Assembly: GCA_028280025.1 (NCBI GenBank)
Contig: JANQMO010000016.1
Span: 1 to 63,966 of the forward strand
Length of the DNA: 63,966 bases
Direction: 5' to 3'
Source: Chlorobium sp.
Lineage (GTDB): Bacteria; Bacteroidota; Chlorobiia; Chlorobiales; Chlorobiaceae
In this document: one piece after another, positions 18,142 through 27,400 of the stretch
Position numbering within the stretch: the first letter of the stretch is position 1
Layout of the letters: every line of letters begins with the position of its first letter
The notes under the pieces: model-generated
Seen by the model: only the letters and a program-made list of their open reading frames with translations
Told to the model about the DNA's origin: nothing
Database searches by the model: none
Position numbers and translations under genes: made by a program

Positions 18142-18405
18142 TTATGGGCTCTTCTCGCCTTCATTTATCAGTGAGGCAAGATAACGGCAGGCATAGAGCC
18201 TGTCGACCTTTGAGAGTTTGCTCAGCTGGTCGAAAAAAATCCCGGTGATCCCATATTGCTCACGAATCCGGTCGATCATCGACATCCACAAATACGCCGT
18301 CATCTCGGCATCGGCCAGCGCACGGTGAAATGTCCCGGACTGCGGGGTGCCTGCATGCGACACCAGCGTCCGGAGCTTGTGGTTCGGTGAAGACCGGTTA
18401 TCGTT
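18142..18405 (-). pseudogene. DnaQ-like 3'-5' exonuclease remnant (C-terminal part)
   Basis: The frame opens after a TAA at 18406-18408 and has no own start other than an internal GTG (18363). It carries NHKLRTLV, then TFHRALADAEMTAYLW, the ExoIII-type H-R-A-x-x-D-A motif of DnaQ/epsilon-type exonucleases. The N-terminal two thirds, including the first D-x-E motif, are missing. It is best read as a relic truncated by whatever placed the toxin-antitoxin pair next to it. Confidence 0.7.
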
Positions 18406-18486
18406 TTACCGCCGCCCCTTCCCCATCAGGGAACTTGACAATACTCCAGAATCGTTATAACTTTGTATATACATCATAATAACACA

Positions 18487-18726
18487 ATGAAAACATCCAT
18501 GATCAAGCAACTGACAAAACACGGCAATAGCATGGCTATGGTTATCGACAAACCGATTCTCGAACTGATCGGCGCCGATGCAGATACTTTTTTTGAAATC
18601 ACGACAGACGGTCATGCACTCATCATCACACCCATGAAAACGCCTGATGAAAAGAAAGCATTCAATGCCGCACTTGAAAAGGTCAATACCCGTTATGCAA
18701 AAGCACTGAAAAAACTTGCAGAATAA
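18487..18726 (+). CDS. AbrB/MazE-type antitoxin
   Basis: 79 residues from ATG 18487. The sequence IKQLTKHGNSMAMVIDKPIL and the following ELIGADADTFFEI is the swapped-hairpin AbrB/MazE DNA-binding fold, and the C-terminal half is a charged helix that would wrap the toxin. The stop is 3 nt before the Doc-like gene, so they form one operon, with the antitoxin first as usual. It should both neutralise the toxin and repress the promoter. Confidence 0.85.
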   Translation: MKTSMIKQLTKHGNSMAMVIDKPILELIGADADTFFEITTDGHALIITPMKTPDEKKAFNAALEKVNTRYAKALKKLAE

Positions 18727-18729
18727 GCC

Positions 18730-19113
18730 ATGAGATTCATGGAGCTGAGCGAGGTGCTCGATATCCACCGGGATCAGATAAACCGTTATGGCGGGACCAT
18801 AGGTATCCGCGATATGGAATTGCTTAACTCGGCTATTGCCATGCCTGCCGCCGCATTCAAAGGAGAACTCCTGCATACAGACGTCTATGAAATGGCTGCT
18901 GCATACCTTTTTCATATAGTAAAAAACCATCCATTTCTCGACGGGAACAAACGTGCAGGAGCAGTAACGGCTCTGATCTTTCTCGACCTGAACGGATATG
19001 AATTCCACGCACCGGATGATGACCTTAGTGCAACGGTTTCCGGTGTTGCGGAAGGAAAACGAAATAAAACCGATATAGCAGTCTTCCTTCGAAACTGGAG
19101 CCGAAAGCTCTGA
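18730..19113 (+). CDS. doc: Doc-family (Fic fold) toxin
   Basis: 127 residues, the usual size of Doc. The Fic-type motif is H67-P-F-L-D-G-N-K-R75, intact. Doc enzymes phosphorylate elongation factor Tu and stop translation. The N-terminal MELSEVLDIHRDQINRYGG and the GIRDMELLNSAI stretch match the Doc family. It is paired with an AbrB-type antitoxin instead of the classic Phd partner. Confidence 0.9.
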   Translation: MRFMELSEVLDIHRDQINRYGGTIGIRDMELLNSAIAMPAAAFKGELLHTDVYEMAAAYLFHIVKNHPFLDGNKRAGAVTALIFLDLNGYEFHAPDDDLSATVSGVAEGKRNKTDIAVFLRNWSRKL

Positions 19114-19192
19114 TGATCGCTGCTTTTAATCGTGTCTTTTGCCGCAATAAACTATCGTCTTGAATCCTCATTTCACCTTTATCGGGTTTCCT

Positions 19193-20119
19193 ATGGTTTT
19201 TACAAATCGACACCGTGATGTCCTGCATACGGAACAACATCACCGGTCTGCACCATTGAACTCTATCCTTGTCATTCTTGCCATTGCTTTATCGATCAGC
19301 GTTTCCGCTTATGGAAAAGACAAACCTGCATACGAAATATATAAAGCGAACGGTAAGGAGGTAAGTTATCGCAAGCTGTACAAAACGGCGAAAAAAAGCG
19401 ATGTCGTCCTGTTCGGGGAATTACACAACAATCCTATTGCACACTGGCTGCAACTGGAGCTGGTCAAGGACCTGCACGAAGAAACCAACATCATTCTGGG
19501 TGCTGAAATGTTCGAAGCGGATAATCAGAAAACACTTGACGATTATCTGAACGGCAGGATTGATCATGCAGGACTGGATTCCCTGGCCAGGCTCAGGCTG
19601 AACCACAGAACCGACTATGCCCCTATAGTGGATTTTGCCAGAGACAACCGGATCCCCTTTATAGCGACGAACATCCCCAGGCGATTTGCCAACATGGTGT
19701 ATAAAAACGGAAACTTTGCCGTTCTGGAAAAGCTCGGCGATGAAGAAAAGGCCTGGATTGCCCCTCTCCCCATCCAGTTCGATCCGGAATTACCGCGGTA
19801 CAAAAAAATTCTCTCGATGAAGGGGTACCACGGGACTCCCGAACTCGTCAAGGCCCAGGCGATCAAGGACGCCACAATGGCACATTTTATTGTACGGAAC
19901 GCTAAACCCGGCCACACCTTTGTACACCTCAACGGCGCATACCATTCAGATTTTTATGCCGGTATTCTCGTCTATCTGCGACAAGAGAACGAGTCCCTGG
20001 ACTACATGACCATCACGACGGTGGAACAGAAGGATATTGACGATCTGGATGAAGAAAACAAGGGCCGGGCCGATTTCATTATCTGCGTGGATGAGGATAT
20101 GACAAAAACCTACCGGTAG
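19193..20119 (+). CDS. ChaN-like haem-binding/Tiki-superfamily protein
   Basis: About 308 residues from ATG 19193 (a TTG 33 nt upstream is also open). A hydrophobic segment (SILVILAIALSISVSAYG) acts as signal peptide or anchor. The ChaN (DUF399) motifs are visible: VVLFGELHNNPIAHWLQLEL, where the EL-H pair is conserved, FEADNQKTLDDYL, and near the end HTFVHLNGAYHSDFY. ChaN proteins bind haem or act as Tiki-type metallopeptidase relatives at the envelope. No iron regulon is next to it. Confidence 0.8.
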   Translation: MVFTNRHRDVLHTEQHHRSAPLNSILVILAIALSISVSAYGKDKPAYEIYKANGKEVSYRKLYKTAKKSDVVLFGELHNNPIAHWLQLELVKDLHEETNIILGAEMFEADNQKTLDDYLNGRIDHAGLDSLARLRLNHRTDYAPIVDFARDNRIPFIATNIPRRFANMVYKNGNFAVLEKLGDEEKAWIAPLPIQFDPELPRYKKILSMKGYHGTPELVKAQAIKDATMAHFIVRNAKPGHTFVHLNGAYHSDFYAGILVYLRQENESLDYMTITTVEQKDIDDLDEENKGRADFIICVDEDMTKTYR

Positions 20120-20207
20120 CACCTCGCATGAAAAACAGAAGAGCCGTTTTCATCAGATGATTTCGCACTCTTCTGCACCATTGTTTATAAAAGCAGCGAT
20201 TTGGCTG

Positions 20208-20540
20208 CTATTTCTGATCCGGCTTCTGGCCCCCTGTCAGCTTTGCGAGATTTTCCGAAACTGCACCTAGCACCAGGTCCGCCAGTTTCATATGGCTGTT
20301 ACCAATGCTCATCAGACTCTCGATATAGAACTGGAAAGATGCGACAGGATCGTTAACTTCCCCCTCGGTTCTTTCCCGAACCGGCGCGTTCGTTTCGGCA
20401 ACACCCTGCTGCGGAGCAGAGGCAGGTTTTGGAGGTGCTGCTGCCGGCTGCTTGGCTCCTGCATCAGTCGCAGGGTTGTCTTGTGATTTGCCGCCCTTCA
20501 ATCGGGAAAGCAAACCGTCTTTTTTCTTTTCTTCAGCCAT
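20208..20540 (-). CDS. Small Ala/Pro-rich protein of unknown function
   Basis: 110 residues. A basic, low-complexity N-terminal half (MAEEKKKDGLLSRLKGGKS, then Pro/Ala-rich) precedes a helical C-terminus starting DPVASFQFYIESLMSIGNSH. No signal or membrane segment. It follows the 59-residue gene at 20568-20747 on the same strand by 27 nt, so the two probably form a small operon. Not recognised. Confidence 0.65.
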   Translation of the reverse strand: MAEEKKKDGLLSRLKGGKSQDNPATDAGAKQPAAAPPKPASAPQQGVAETNAPVRERTEGEVNDPVASFQFYIESLMSIGNSHMKLADLVLGAVSENLAKLTGGQKPDQK

Positions 20541-20567
20541 GGTTACTCTTCTTATAGGGATTGGCGA

Positions 20568-20747
20568 TTAAACTGAACGGTATTTGTTTTTCAATCCAGT
20601 ATCGAGGGGATTCATCCTCAGGGGACTCTCCAGATTTGAAGCTTTCTTCCCTTGAGGCGCCTGCTTTTTTGCCGAAGCTGATTTTGCGGCAGGAGCTCCT
20701 TTTGCTGCTTTAGCTGCCGGCTTTGCTGCGGGTGCTGATTTTGCCAT
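20568..20747 (-). CDS. 59-residue Ala/Lys-rich basic protein
   Basis: Found by translating the gap; it is below the usual size cut-off. ATG 20747 is preceded by AAGGA. The N-terminal half is a run of Ala-Lys-Pro segments (MAKSAPAAKPAAKAAKG), like a nucleic-acid-binding or disordered tail, and the C-terminal half is ordered looking (SPLRMNPLDTGLKNKYRSV). It lies just upstream of the 110-residue Ala/Pro-rich gene, which has the same mixed character. Function unknown. Confidence 0.65.
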   Translation of the reverse strand: MAKSAPAAKPAAKAAKGAPAAKSASAKKQAPQGKKASNLESPLRMNPLDTGLKNKYRSV

Positions 20748-20969
20748 AATTCCTTGTTACTATGGGTTAATGCTTTAAAAAGATCATTTTGCATGAATTT
20801 AGCTGACTCAAAATACAATAAAATCAACTTTTTTCATCGACTTGCAAGCAACTGATGCTTCACAAACTGCGCGGCTGAACACCGGGCTGTTTATACAGTC
20901 ATGATAGCTGCATAAAAGAGTAATTGACGCTCGATCCTTTTAACGTTCCAAACAACCTTTCATGCGATA

Positions 20970-21611
20970 CTATTCCAGACATGACATCACATGAGGGAAC
21001 GAGTTGATGAGAAAGGTGGGTTCGAAGCGGCGAAGCTCGTCCGCCGAATTGTTGCCGTAGGTAACCCCGCAGGTATCGGCATTAGCCCGCCGCCCCATTT
21101 CGATATCGTACACGGTGTCACCCACAACCAGGCACTCCTGTGCCGGAATATCGAGCGTCTCCAAGGCAAGCAGCACCATATCCGGAGCGGGCTTTCCCTG
21201 CTCTACGTCCTGTGCCCCGGCAACAAAGCAGAAGCGGTCGTAAATCCCGAGATGCTTCATCATGGCATCGAGCCCCTGCCGGCTCTTGCTTGATGCAACA
21301 GCAAGCAGGTACTCTCCCCGCAGCAATTCCAGAGTCTCGTTCACCCCCGGAAACAGACTGGTCGAATCGAACGCGACCTCGTTGTAATGCTTTCTATACA
21401 GATCAACAGCCTCGGGAGCCTCATCAGCCTCAATCCCAAGCCCCATCTCGATCGTCCTCCGCAACGGCAATCCTATACTTCGCCGGGCACCCGCCCGGTC
21501 AATCCCCGAAATCCCCAGCTCCCGTGCAGCAAGCTGCAAAGCCTCCATAATACTCGCCTCACTATCGGCCAGTGTCCCGTCAAAATCGAATATGAGGAGT
21601 TTGTATTTCAT
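20970..21611 (-). CDS. HAD-superfamily hydrolase, phosphoglycolate-phosphatase-like
   Basis: 213 residues. HAD motifs: I FDFDGTLADSE, II AVASSK, III K of GKPAPDM, IV VGDTVYDIEMG. The cap between motif I and II is helical (C1 type), as in phosphoglycolate and pyrophosphate phosphatases. Substrate is not certain. Confidence 0.85.
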   Translation of the reverse strand: MKYKLLIFDFDGTLADSEASIMEALQLAARELGISGIDRAGARRSIGLPLRRTIEMGLGIEADEAPEAVDLYRKHYNEVAFDSTSLFPGVNETLELLRGEYLLAVASSKSRQGLDAMMKHLGIYDRFCFVAGAQDVEQGKPAPDMVLLALETLDIPAQECLVVGDTVYDIEMGRRANADTCGVTYGNNSADELRRFEPTFLINSFPHVMSCLE

Positions 21612-21625
21612 GCTATATAACGCTC

Positions 21626-22300
21626 CTATTTCCTCCGCTTTGCGGTCCGCACCCGGTACAAGCGTTCGGTAAACCCGCCTTCGTTTTCAAAATCCTCTGC
21701 AAGCCTCGCCACCTGCCGGTCGAGGAGATAACAGGCAAGGTTCAGTAATGACAGTGCGGCATTGGCCGCAAGACAAGAAGAGCTCAACGTGGACGAACAC
21801 TGACTCTCACGGACAGGGAAAGAAACACGGACTGACACAGGCTGTTCAGGCTCTCTGTCCGTGCCTGTCGGTGAAGGTCGGTGTTCGTCCGTGACCGTCC
21901 TCCTCCTCTCCTCCGCCACCCAAGCCTGCACCTCCTGGAGGGTTTTCGGCTGCAGTGCCTTGAACCGCCTGAGCACCGGATGCTGTGGATCAAACGCTTC
22001 AAACCCCCGCTGCCGCAGAAAATCCTCGTAGTCAAGCCTGAGCTCTTCAAGACTGGCGCGGGCAACCTGCGTCAGCTTGAGCTCGGTCTTTTTCGAAGTC
22101 GCGGAAGCCTGCGAGCCTTCCGCGATATTTTGCACGCCGCTCCGTGCAGCCTGAACCATCTGGTCGTGCGTGCGGGATCGTTTCCCGATATAATTATCGC
22201 AAAAGCGCACCGTGACGTCGTAAACAAGCTGAGCCACCTGAAAGCTTTTCAGCTTCCGGTACCCGCCATGCTTCGGAATCAATGCCTCACGCTCACGCAT
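21626..22300 (-). CDS. Four-helix-bundle (23S rRNA IVP-like) protein with palindromic in-frame insert
   Basis: 224 residues. The N-terminal 125 residues match the S23/23S rRNA intervening-sequence four-helix-bundle family: KLKSFQVAQLVYDVTVRFC, AARSGVQNIAEGSQA, LTQVARASLEELRLDYED. Then comes a linker (about residues 137-170) of unusual Thr/Glu/Pro/Ser-rich composition, and a helical suffix ANAALSLLNLACYLLDRQV. The DNA of the linker is a near-perfect inverted repeat (21791-21817 with 21864-21890, 23 of 27 positions complementary), suggesting a palindromic element inserted in frame. Confidence 0.75.
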   Translation of the reverse strand: MREREALIPKHGGYRKLKSFQVAQLVYDVTVRFCDNYIGKRSRTHDQMVQAARSGVQNIAEGSQASATSKKTELKLTQVARASLEELRLDYEDFLRQRGFEAFDPQHPVLRRFKALQPKTLQEVQAWVAEERRRTVTDEHRPSPTGTDREPEQPVSVRVSFPVRESQCSSTLSSSCLAANAALSLLNLACYLLDRQVARLAEDFENEGGFTERLYRVRTAKRRK

Positions 22301-22515
22301 AGGTCTCCGCCCCTTTCGCCGTTTTCCAGACCTGCCGCAAGATGAATATGAAATTGTCCATAGTAACGAAAGCCGTTATCAGGAAGGAACTGACTATCAA
22401 AAGCCCATGTGGCTGCTGGTAAGCCTTATCAATATATTTTACCTCCCCATCACAGACAAAGGCATAGAGGTAAAAAATCGAACAGAAAAGACAACCGACA
22501 GGAATCGATACATCC

Positions 22516-23064
22516 TCACATCATAGACTTCTTCACAACCATCAATACCAGCATAAGAGGGATGTAAAGCAGTAGAGAGATTGCAATCAGCACAAACTTG
22601 AGCGTAGCGGCTATGGAGGTAAAAATGGGAATGGGGAAGGCGTAGTTGCCGGAAAGCATGTTCAGGATCATGATGTTTTCGAAGGCGTCGAGTGGAATGC
22701 AGAAAAGGACGGCCCATGAAAGCGCAATCCCGACAGCAGCCATGAATCCTTCCCTGCTTCCGGCAAGCTTCCTGCAGGCGAGACTCAGCGCCGCAGGATA
22801 GGCACAGAGGAAGATGAAATCCAGGCGGGTCTGCAAACGGGCGGTTTCGATGAGCCCGGCCTCGCTCCATTTCTCGACAATGAACGTCGCCCGCTCAACC
22901 GTCCACGGCAATTCGATATCGACAATCCCCCAGCATATCTTCGCGTCCCTTATCGTCAGCGGCTCGCCGATCACATTCAGCAGCCACATCAGCCCAGCTG
23001 ACAGAACACACAACGCAGCCAGCAGCCATGAGGACGTAAGCACTTGTTTTATCTTATCCTTCAT
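22516..23064 (-). CDS. Hypothetical membrane protein
   Basis: Start uncertain: ATG 23064 or 23118 (18 residues longer). About four transmembrane helices: SSWLLAALCVLSAGLMWLL near the N-terminus, then LDFIFLCAYPAALSLACRK, AVGIALSWAVLFCIPLDA and FVLIAISLLLYIPLMLVLMV. No family recognised. Its neighbours (four-helix protein, VWA protein) give no functional hint. Confidence 0.6.
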   Translation of the reverse strand: MKDKIKQVLTSSWLLAALCVLSAGLMWLLNVIGEPLTIRDAKICWGIVDIELPWTVERATFIVEKWSEAGLIETARLQTRLDFIFLCAYPAALSLACRKLAGSREGFMAAVGIALSWAVLFCIPLDAFENIMILNMLSGNYAFPIPIFTSIAATLKFVLIAISLLLYIPLMLVLMVVKKSMM

Positions 23065-23151
23065 TCTGGAAATGTTCACAACTACTTTAGTAAAACACGC
23101 GAAAAACGACGCCGTCAACTTTTTATCACCTAAACCATCCCTTCATTCGCG

Positions 23152-24378
23152 TCAGTCGAAGGTGAAGTCTCTCGCTTCTGCCTGTGTTCTGAGTGTTTTG
23201 AGAATAGCCGATCCGAGTGTCTCGTCACCGGCAGCCTCTTTTTCCTTCTGCCGGATGTAGTCGTCCCGCTTTTTGCTCAACTCGGCGATCTGCTGTTTAA
23301 CCTTTACCCTTTCCTGTTTTTTCTGCGAAACGTATGACGTCAGTTCGTCATCGCTCATCTCCTGAAGCTCTTCGGGCAAATACTCTTTTTCAAGCTTGTC
23401 CACCGATACCTGTTCCTCGTCAAGGGCGTCGACAAGATCCCACTCCGCTGCCTTGTAAAGCTTCGACCCTTTGGTGGCCACCCTTGCCGCTGAAATGGCC
23501 GCAGAATGCTGGGCCGCATTGACATCCTGTTCGGCCTGTCTTGCATAGTTCTGCTTTCCCCTTTTACCGTAAGGCACGTAGGTCTTGTTGATCCTCTGGT
23601 TCAGGGCGTTGAGGTCATCATCGTAAGGCGTCGTGTATCCCCTGAAAATCCGGTCGCTGTCGATGGAGAAATAGTTCCCTCCGCCAAGAAGCGCCCCCCT
23701 CTGCCACCAGGTTTCGATACCCAGGCGGTAATCTCCGCAGTGAATGGTGTTGACCACGATATCCCGGTCAGCGGCCCAGCGGCAGGCGACTTCGTAACTG
23801 ACCGTTCCCTGGTTGAAGGGTTCGTTGCCGGCGATGAAGATCATTTTCAGCCCTTCGTCCGAGCTGTTCCAGCGCAGCCGGTTGAGACTGCTGCCGATAA
23901 CGTGACCGCAGTATTCCGAACCGCCGTTGGTATCGAGCGAGAAGAGTGCTTCGGAAAGCTTGTCGAGATCACGCGTGAACGGAACGACTTGGCGGATATA
24001 CCCTGAGGTCACCGGCAAGCTGTTATTGCCGTACTCGTACAGGGCGACTTCAAGCCGGATGTCTTCTCCCCGTTTCTGCAGGCGCGCCAGTTCGTTGACG
24101 ATCCGCCAGAGCTGGCTCTTGGCCTGACCGATAAGGCCGTCCATGCTGTTGCTGGTATCGAGCAGCAGTGCGAGCTGCACCAGCCTGTAGTCTCTCGGAA
24201 AGGCACCGCTTATGGGCCGGAGGTTGTCGTACTCGACCGCGTAGCCTTCCATCGCCTGGCGGTTGGATTCAAGCGCTGAGGGCATTTGCCTGACCGGCTC
24301 TTTGGTCGAGGTTCCTCTCGCAAATGTGTCGGATACAAAAAAAAGTGAGAAAGCGGCAAACAGCAGGATCGTTTTCAT
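23152..24378 (-). CDS. Exported von Willebrand factor A domain protein
   Basis: 408 residues. Signal peptide (KTILLFAAFSLFFVSDTFA). A VWA domain occupies about residues 65-240 with MIDAS motif ALLLDTSNSMDG (D-x-S-x-S), SLDTNGGSE and the later metal-site region FIAGNEPFNQG. The C-terminal third is charged and helical (QMSDDELTSYVSQKKQER), probably coiled coil. VWA proteins bind metal and mediate protein contacts in the periplasm. No MoxR-type ATPase is next to it. Confidence 0.8.
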   Translation of the reverse strand: MKTILLFAAFSLFFVSDTFARGTSTKEPVRQMPSALESNRQAMEGYAVEYDNLRPISGAFPRDYRLVQLALLLDTSNSMDGLIGQAKSQLWRIVNELARLQKRGEDIRLEVALYEYGNNSLPVTSGYIRQVVPFTRDLDKLSEALFSLDTNGGSEYCGHVIGSSLNRLRWNSSDEGLKMIFIAGNEPFNQGTVSYEVACRWAADRDIVVNTIHCGDYRLGIETWWQRGALLGGGNYFSIDSDRIFRGYTTPYDDDLNALNQRINKTYVPYGKRGKQNYARQAEQDVNAAQHSAAISAARVATKGSKLYKAAEWDLVDALDEEQVSVDKLEKEYLPEELQEMSDDELTSYVSQKKQERVKVKQQIAELSKKRDDYIRQKEKEAAGDETLGSAILKTLRTQAEARDFTFD

Positions 24379-24486
24379 GGCAAATCGAACATTATCAATT
24401 ATCAGATACCCCTTTTTAAAAGGGACGCTATCGACAACCCGTTCTTGCTTCCGAAAAAAAACATTGTCAACAATACCGACAACATC

Positions 24487-27400
24487 TCAGACATTCACCC
24501 GCACCAGTCCCCCGGCAGCGAAAAAGTTGATCCAGCAGCTCTCTACCGGCTTTCCGGTGACCGTTTCGAGCGCCTGTTTGTATGCGTCGAGCTGTCCGCT
24601 GTACTCCATGGCCCGCTCTTCCCATCGCTTTCTTTCAAGCAGCGTGATCTTGTGATCGATGACAACCCAGCCCTCAGGAGTATCCAAGAGCAGGTCGATC
24701 TGTCCTTTCAATACCTGATTTCCCGGCAGGACCTGTTCTATCGGCGTTTCGACGAGCAGCCTCTGCTCCGTCCATCGCTCTGAAAGCACCCGGCGGAACG
24801 TATCGAGTTGAAGAACGAAAACCTCAGGATCACAAAGTTCCGCCATGCCGTAGGCACCAGTCAGCCTTTCGACCGATGCCGCATCGCAGAAACCCGGCTT
24901 CTGCGTCAGGGCGAAGGCGAGAATATCGTGAACCACCGTTCCTTTCTCTGCGGGCTCTATCGTTTTCTGTAAATCCATCCTGCCGCCGTAAACAACCGTT
25001 TCAACGGCTCTCGCTCCGGAAGCCGCTTCCTGCAGCGACGGCGATACCTGTTCGGGCATCCGCTCGACCGGAGGTACTTTCGGAGCAAACCAGCATAGCG
25101 GCACTCTTTCTTCATGACGGGTTTCGTTTGCTTCGGCCGTTTCGAAACCCTCCCTGCGGATACAGCGAAGCCTGCCGCCGTCCGGCAGCTCGACCCTCCC
25201 TCCGTCGCCATTGACAAAGCAGGACGCACCGGTCTGCTCCAGCCAGGCATAGGAATCGTATTTTGCCGGCGTACAGAGCACGAGACAGTCCCTCGCCCGC
25301 GTCATGGCAACATAGAGAAGTCTTGCCGACTCTTCCGCCGCAAGCGCTTCGGCATCTCTGACGAAAGCGCTCTCCCTCACAGTGCCGATTCCGTCGAAAG
25401 GCGTTTTGCCGCCAAACGGCGAGGGCCAGAACCGGATGAAACGGTTGCGCAGCGGATCAGAGACGTCAAGCTCACCGCTGCTCACTGCAACCGGTGAGCT
25501 GACCTCCGCTTCTGCAGCCTTCTCGAGATCGAAAAGCACGACAACCGGCCATTCAAGCCCTTTCGACTTGTGGAACGTGAGCACCCGTACCGCGCTTGCC
25601 GGCGATTCGGGGAAAAGATCTTCCTCCTGTTCGGCAAGTCCGGAGAACCAGTTGACCAGCCCCCGGATTCCCGGCACCCCTCCCCTCGAAGCACACTCCT
25701 CCTCATAGTCCCGCGCAAGCTCAAGAACGGCCTGTATGTTCCGGAGACGCATCCTGGCCTCGTCATCGTCCCTGCACCAGGCGAGAACGTGCCGGGCCGC
25801 TCCGGTCACACCAATCAGCGCCTCGAGGGCTCCTGCAGGCGACAACGACAGACTTTTTTCGCGCAGCGCCGCAATTTCCCTGAGGACGGGATGGGCTCCA
25901 TCCCCCTCCTCGAGCCAAAGGTCGGGATCGTGACCGCTTTTCAGATACTCCAGCCTGTTCTGTAACCATTCTTCCGGCTCGCTGCATGTGGCAAGGGAAT
26001 AGAGTTCCGCCGTCGCGAGGGTGTCTGACGGATCCTGAAGACGCCTGAGCGCCGCGTTGAGAAAGACGCCTTCAGGTGAGGCGAGCAGTCCCGGCTGTAC
26101 CGTGGCAACCGGAATCCCGCCTCTTTTCAGGGCCGCCGCGATATCCTGCACGTGGGAGTTGGTGCGGACGAGGATGGCGAGATCGCCGTATCTTACAGGA
26201 CGCCACCGCTCCTCCTCTTTGTCGTGCACCTCGTATGTCGATTCGAAAAGACCGCGCACTCCCCCGACAACCTCCCGGTACTGCTCGTCAAGCGTTCTTC
26301 CCTCAAGAACCCACCGGTAACAGGACGCCTGCCGGGGATGCTCTTCGCGTTTCGGTTCGAGGACGATATCCTCAGGATCGAGCATCGAAGCGAATGTTTT
26401 CTCGAATACGCTGTTGACGGCGCTGACCAGCGACGGGACCGAACGCCATGAAAAAGGCAGCACCTCTTTTTTCCCGTGCTTCAGATAGTCGAGAACAGCG
26501 CGCATGAGCCTTGCGTCGCCGCCCCGAAAACCGTAGATCGCCTGTTTGACGTCCCCCACCCAGTACGTCTCGTTTGCAAGCCCGGCAAGCTTGAGGAACA
26601 GGGCAAGCTGGATCGGGCTGGTGTCCTGGAACTCGTCAACAAGCAAGAGGTCGAGCTTTTCTTCGAGCTGCTCCCGTACCAAAGGATTGTCGAGGCCTGC
26701 AAGCATCCGGGACTCCTGGTCGGCAAAATCGACAAACCCCAGCTCACGTTTCCGTTCCTGGTAGATGCCGAGGGCATGTTCTGCAATAGCGAACACCGTC
26801 ACGAGATATGCCCGGATATCCTCATGCAGGCGCGGGTGAGAGGCTGCGGAACCGCACAACAACCGCAAACCTTCCAATACGTCGAGCAGGTCTTTACGCA
26901 GTTTCGGTGTCGCCACCCTCTTCCAGTCGTTCCATGCGGCTGTCCCTGTTTTCAGGGAAGCCTCGAACCTCCGGAGCAGTTCATAGTACTCCCGCGTCAC
27001 GTTTACTTCTTTCTGTGAAAGGGAGCGCTCAAACGCCGGTTTTACGACCGCTATCTCCGAAAGCACATGCTGATCGAAAGGTTCGTCAGGAGGGACTGGG
27101 AAAAGGGCAAGCAGGTCGTCGGCGTTTTGTTCAGCAAAGGCAGGAAAACGGCACGGATCGATATCGTTGTATCGGGCATGATCGATAATGGCCCTGACAT
27201 GCTTTTTCCAGAGCTGCTCCCCGTTCCGGGGATCGACAAACCCGAGCCGTTCCGCCAGCGCAGTAACCTTTTCAAGCTCGACGCCCCCGATCGCTTCGTC
27301 AAGGGCATGCGAAAGCCGTTCCATCGCCGCATTTTCATCGAGAACATTCTGCTCCATCGTCAATCCGAGCTCGAACGCAAAACGCTTGAGCAGACCGCCG

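Noticed and set aside
20136..20175. CAGAAGAG/CTCTTCTG inverted repeat after the ChaN-like gene as a terminator
   Set aside because: The loop is long (24 nt) and no T-run follows; too weak to list.
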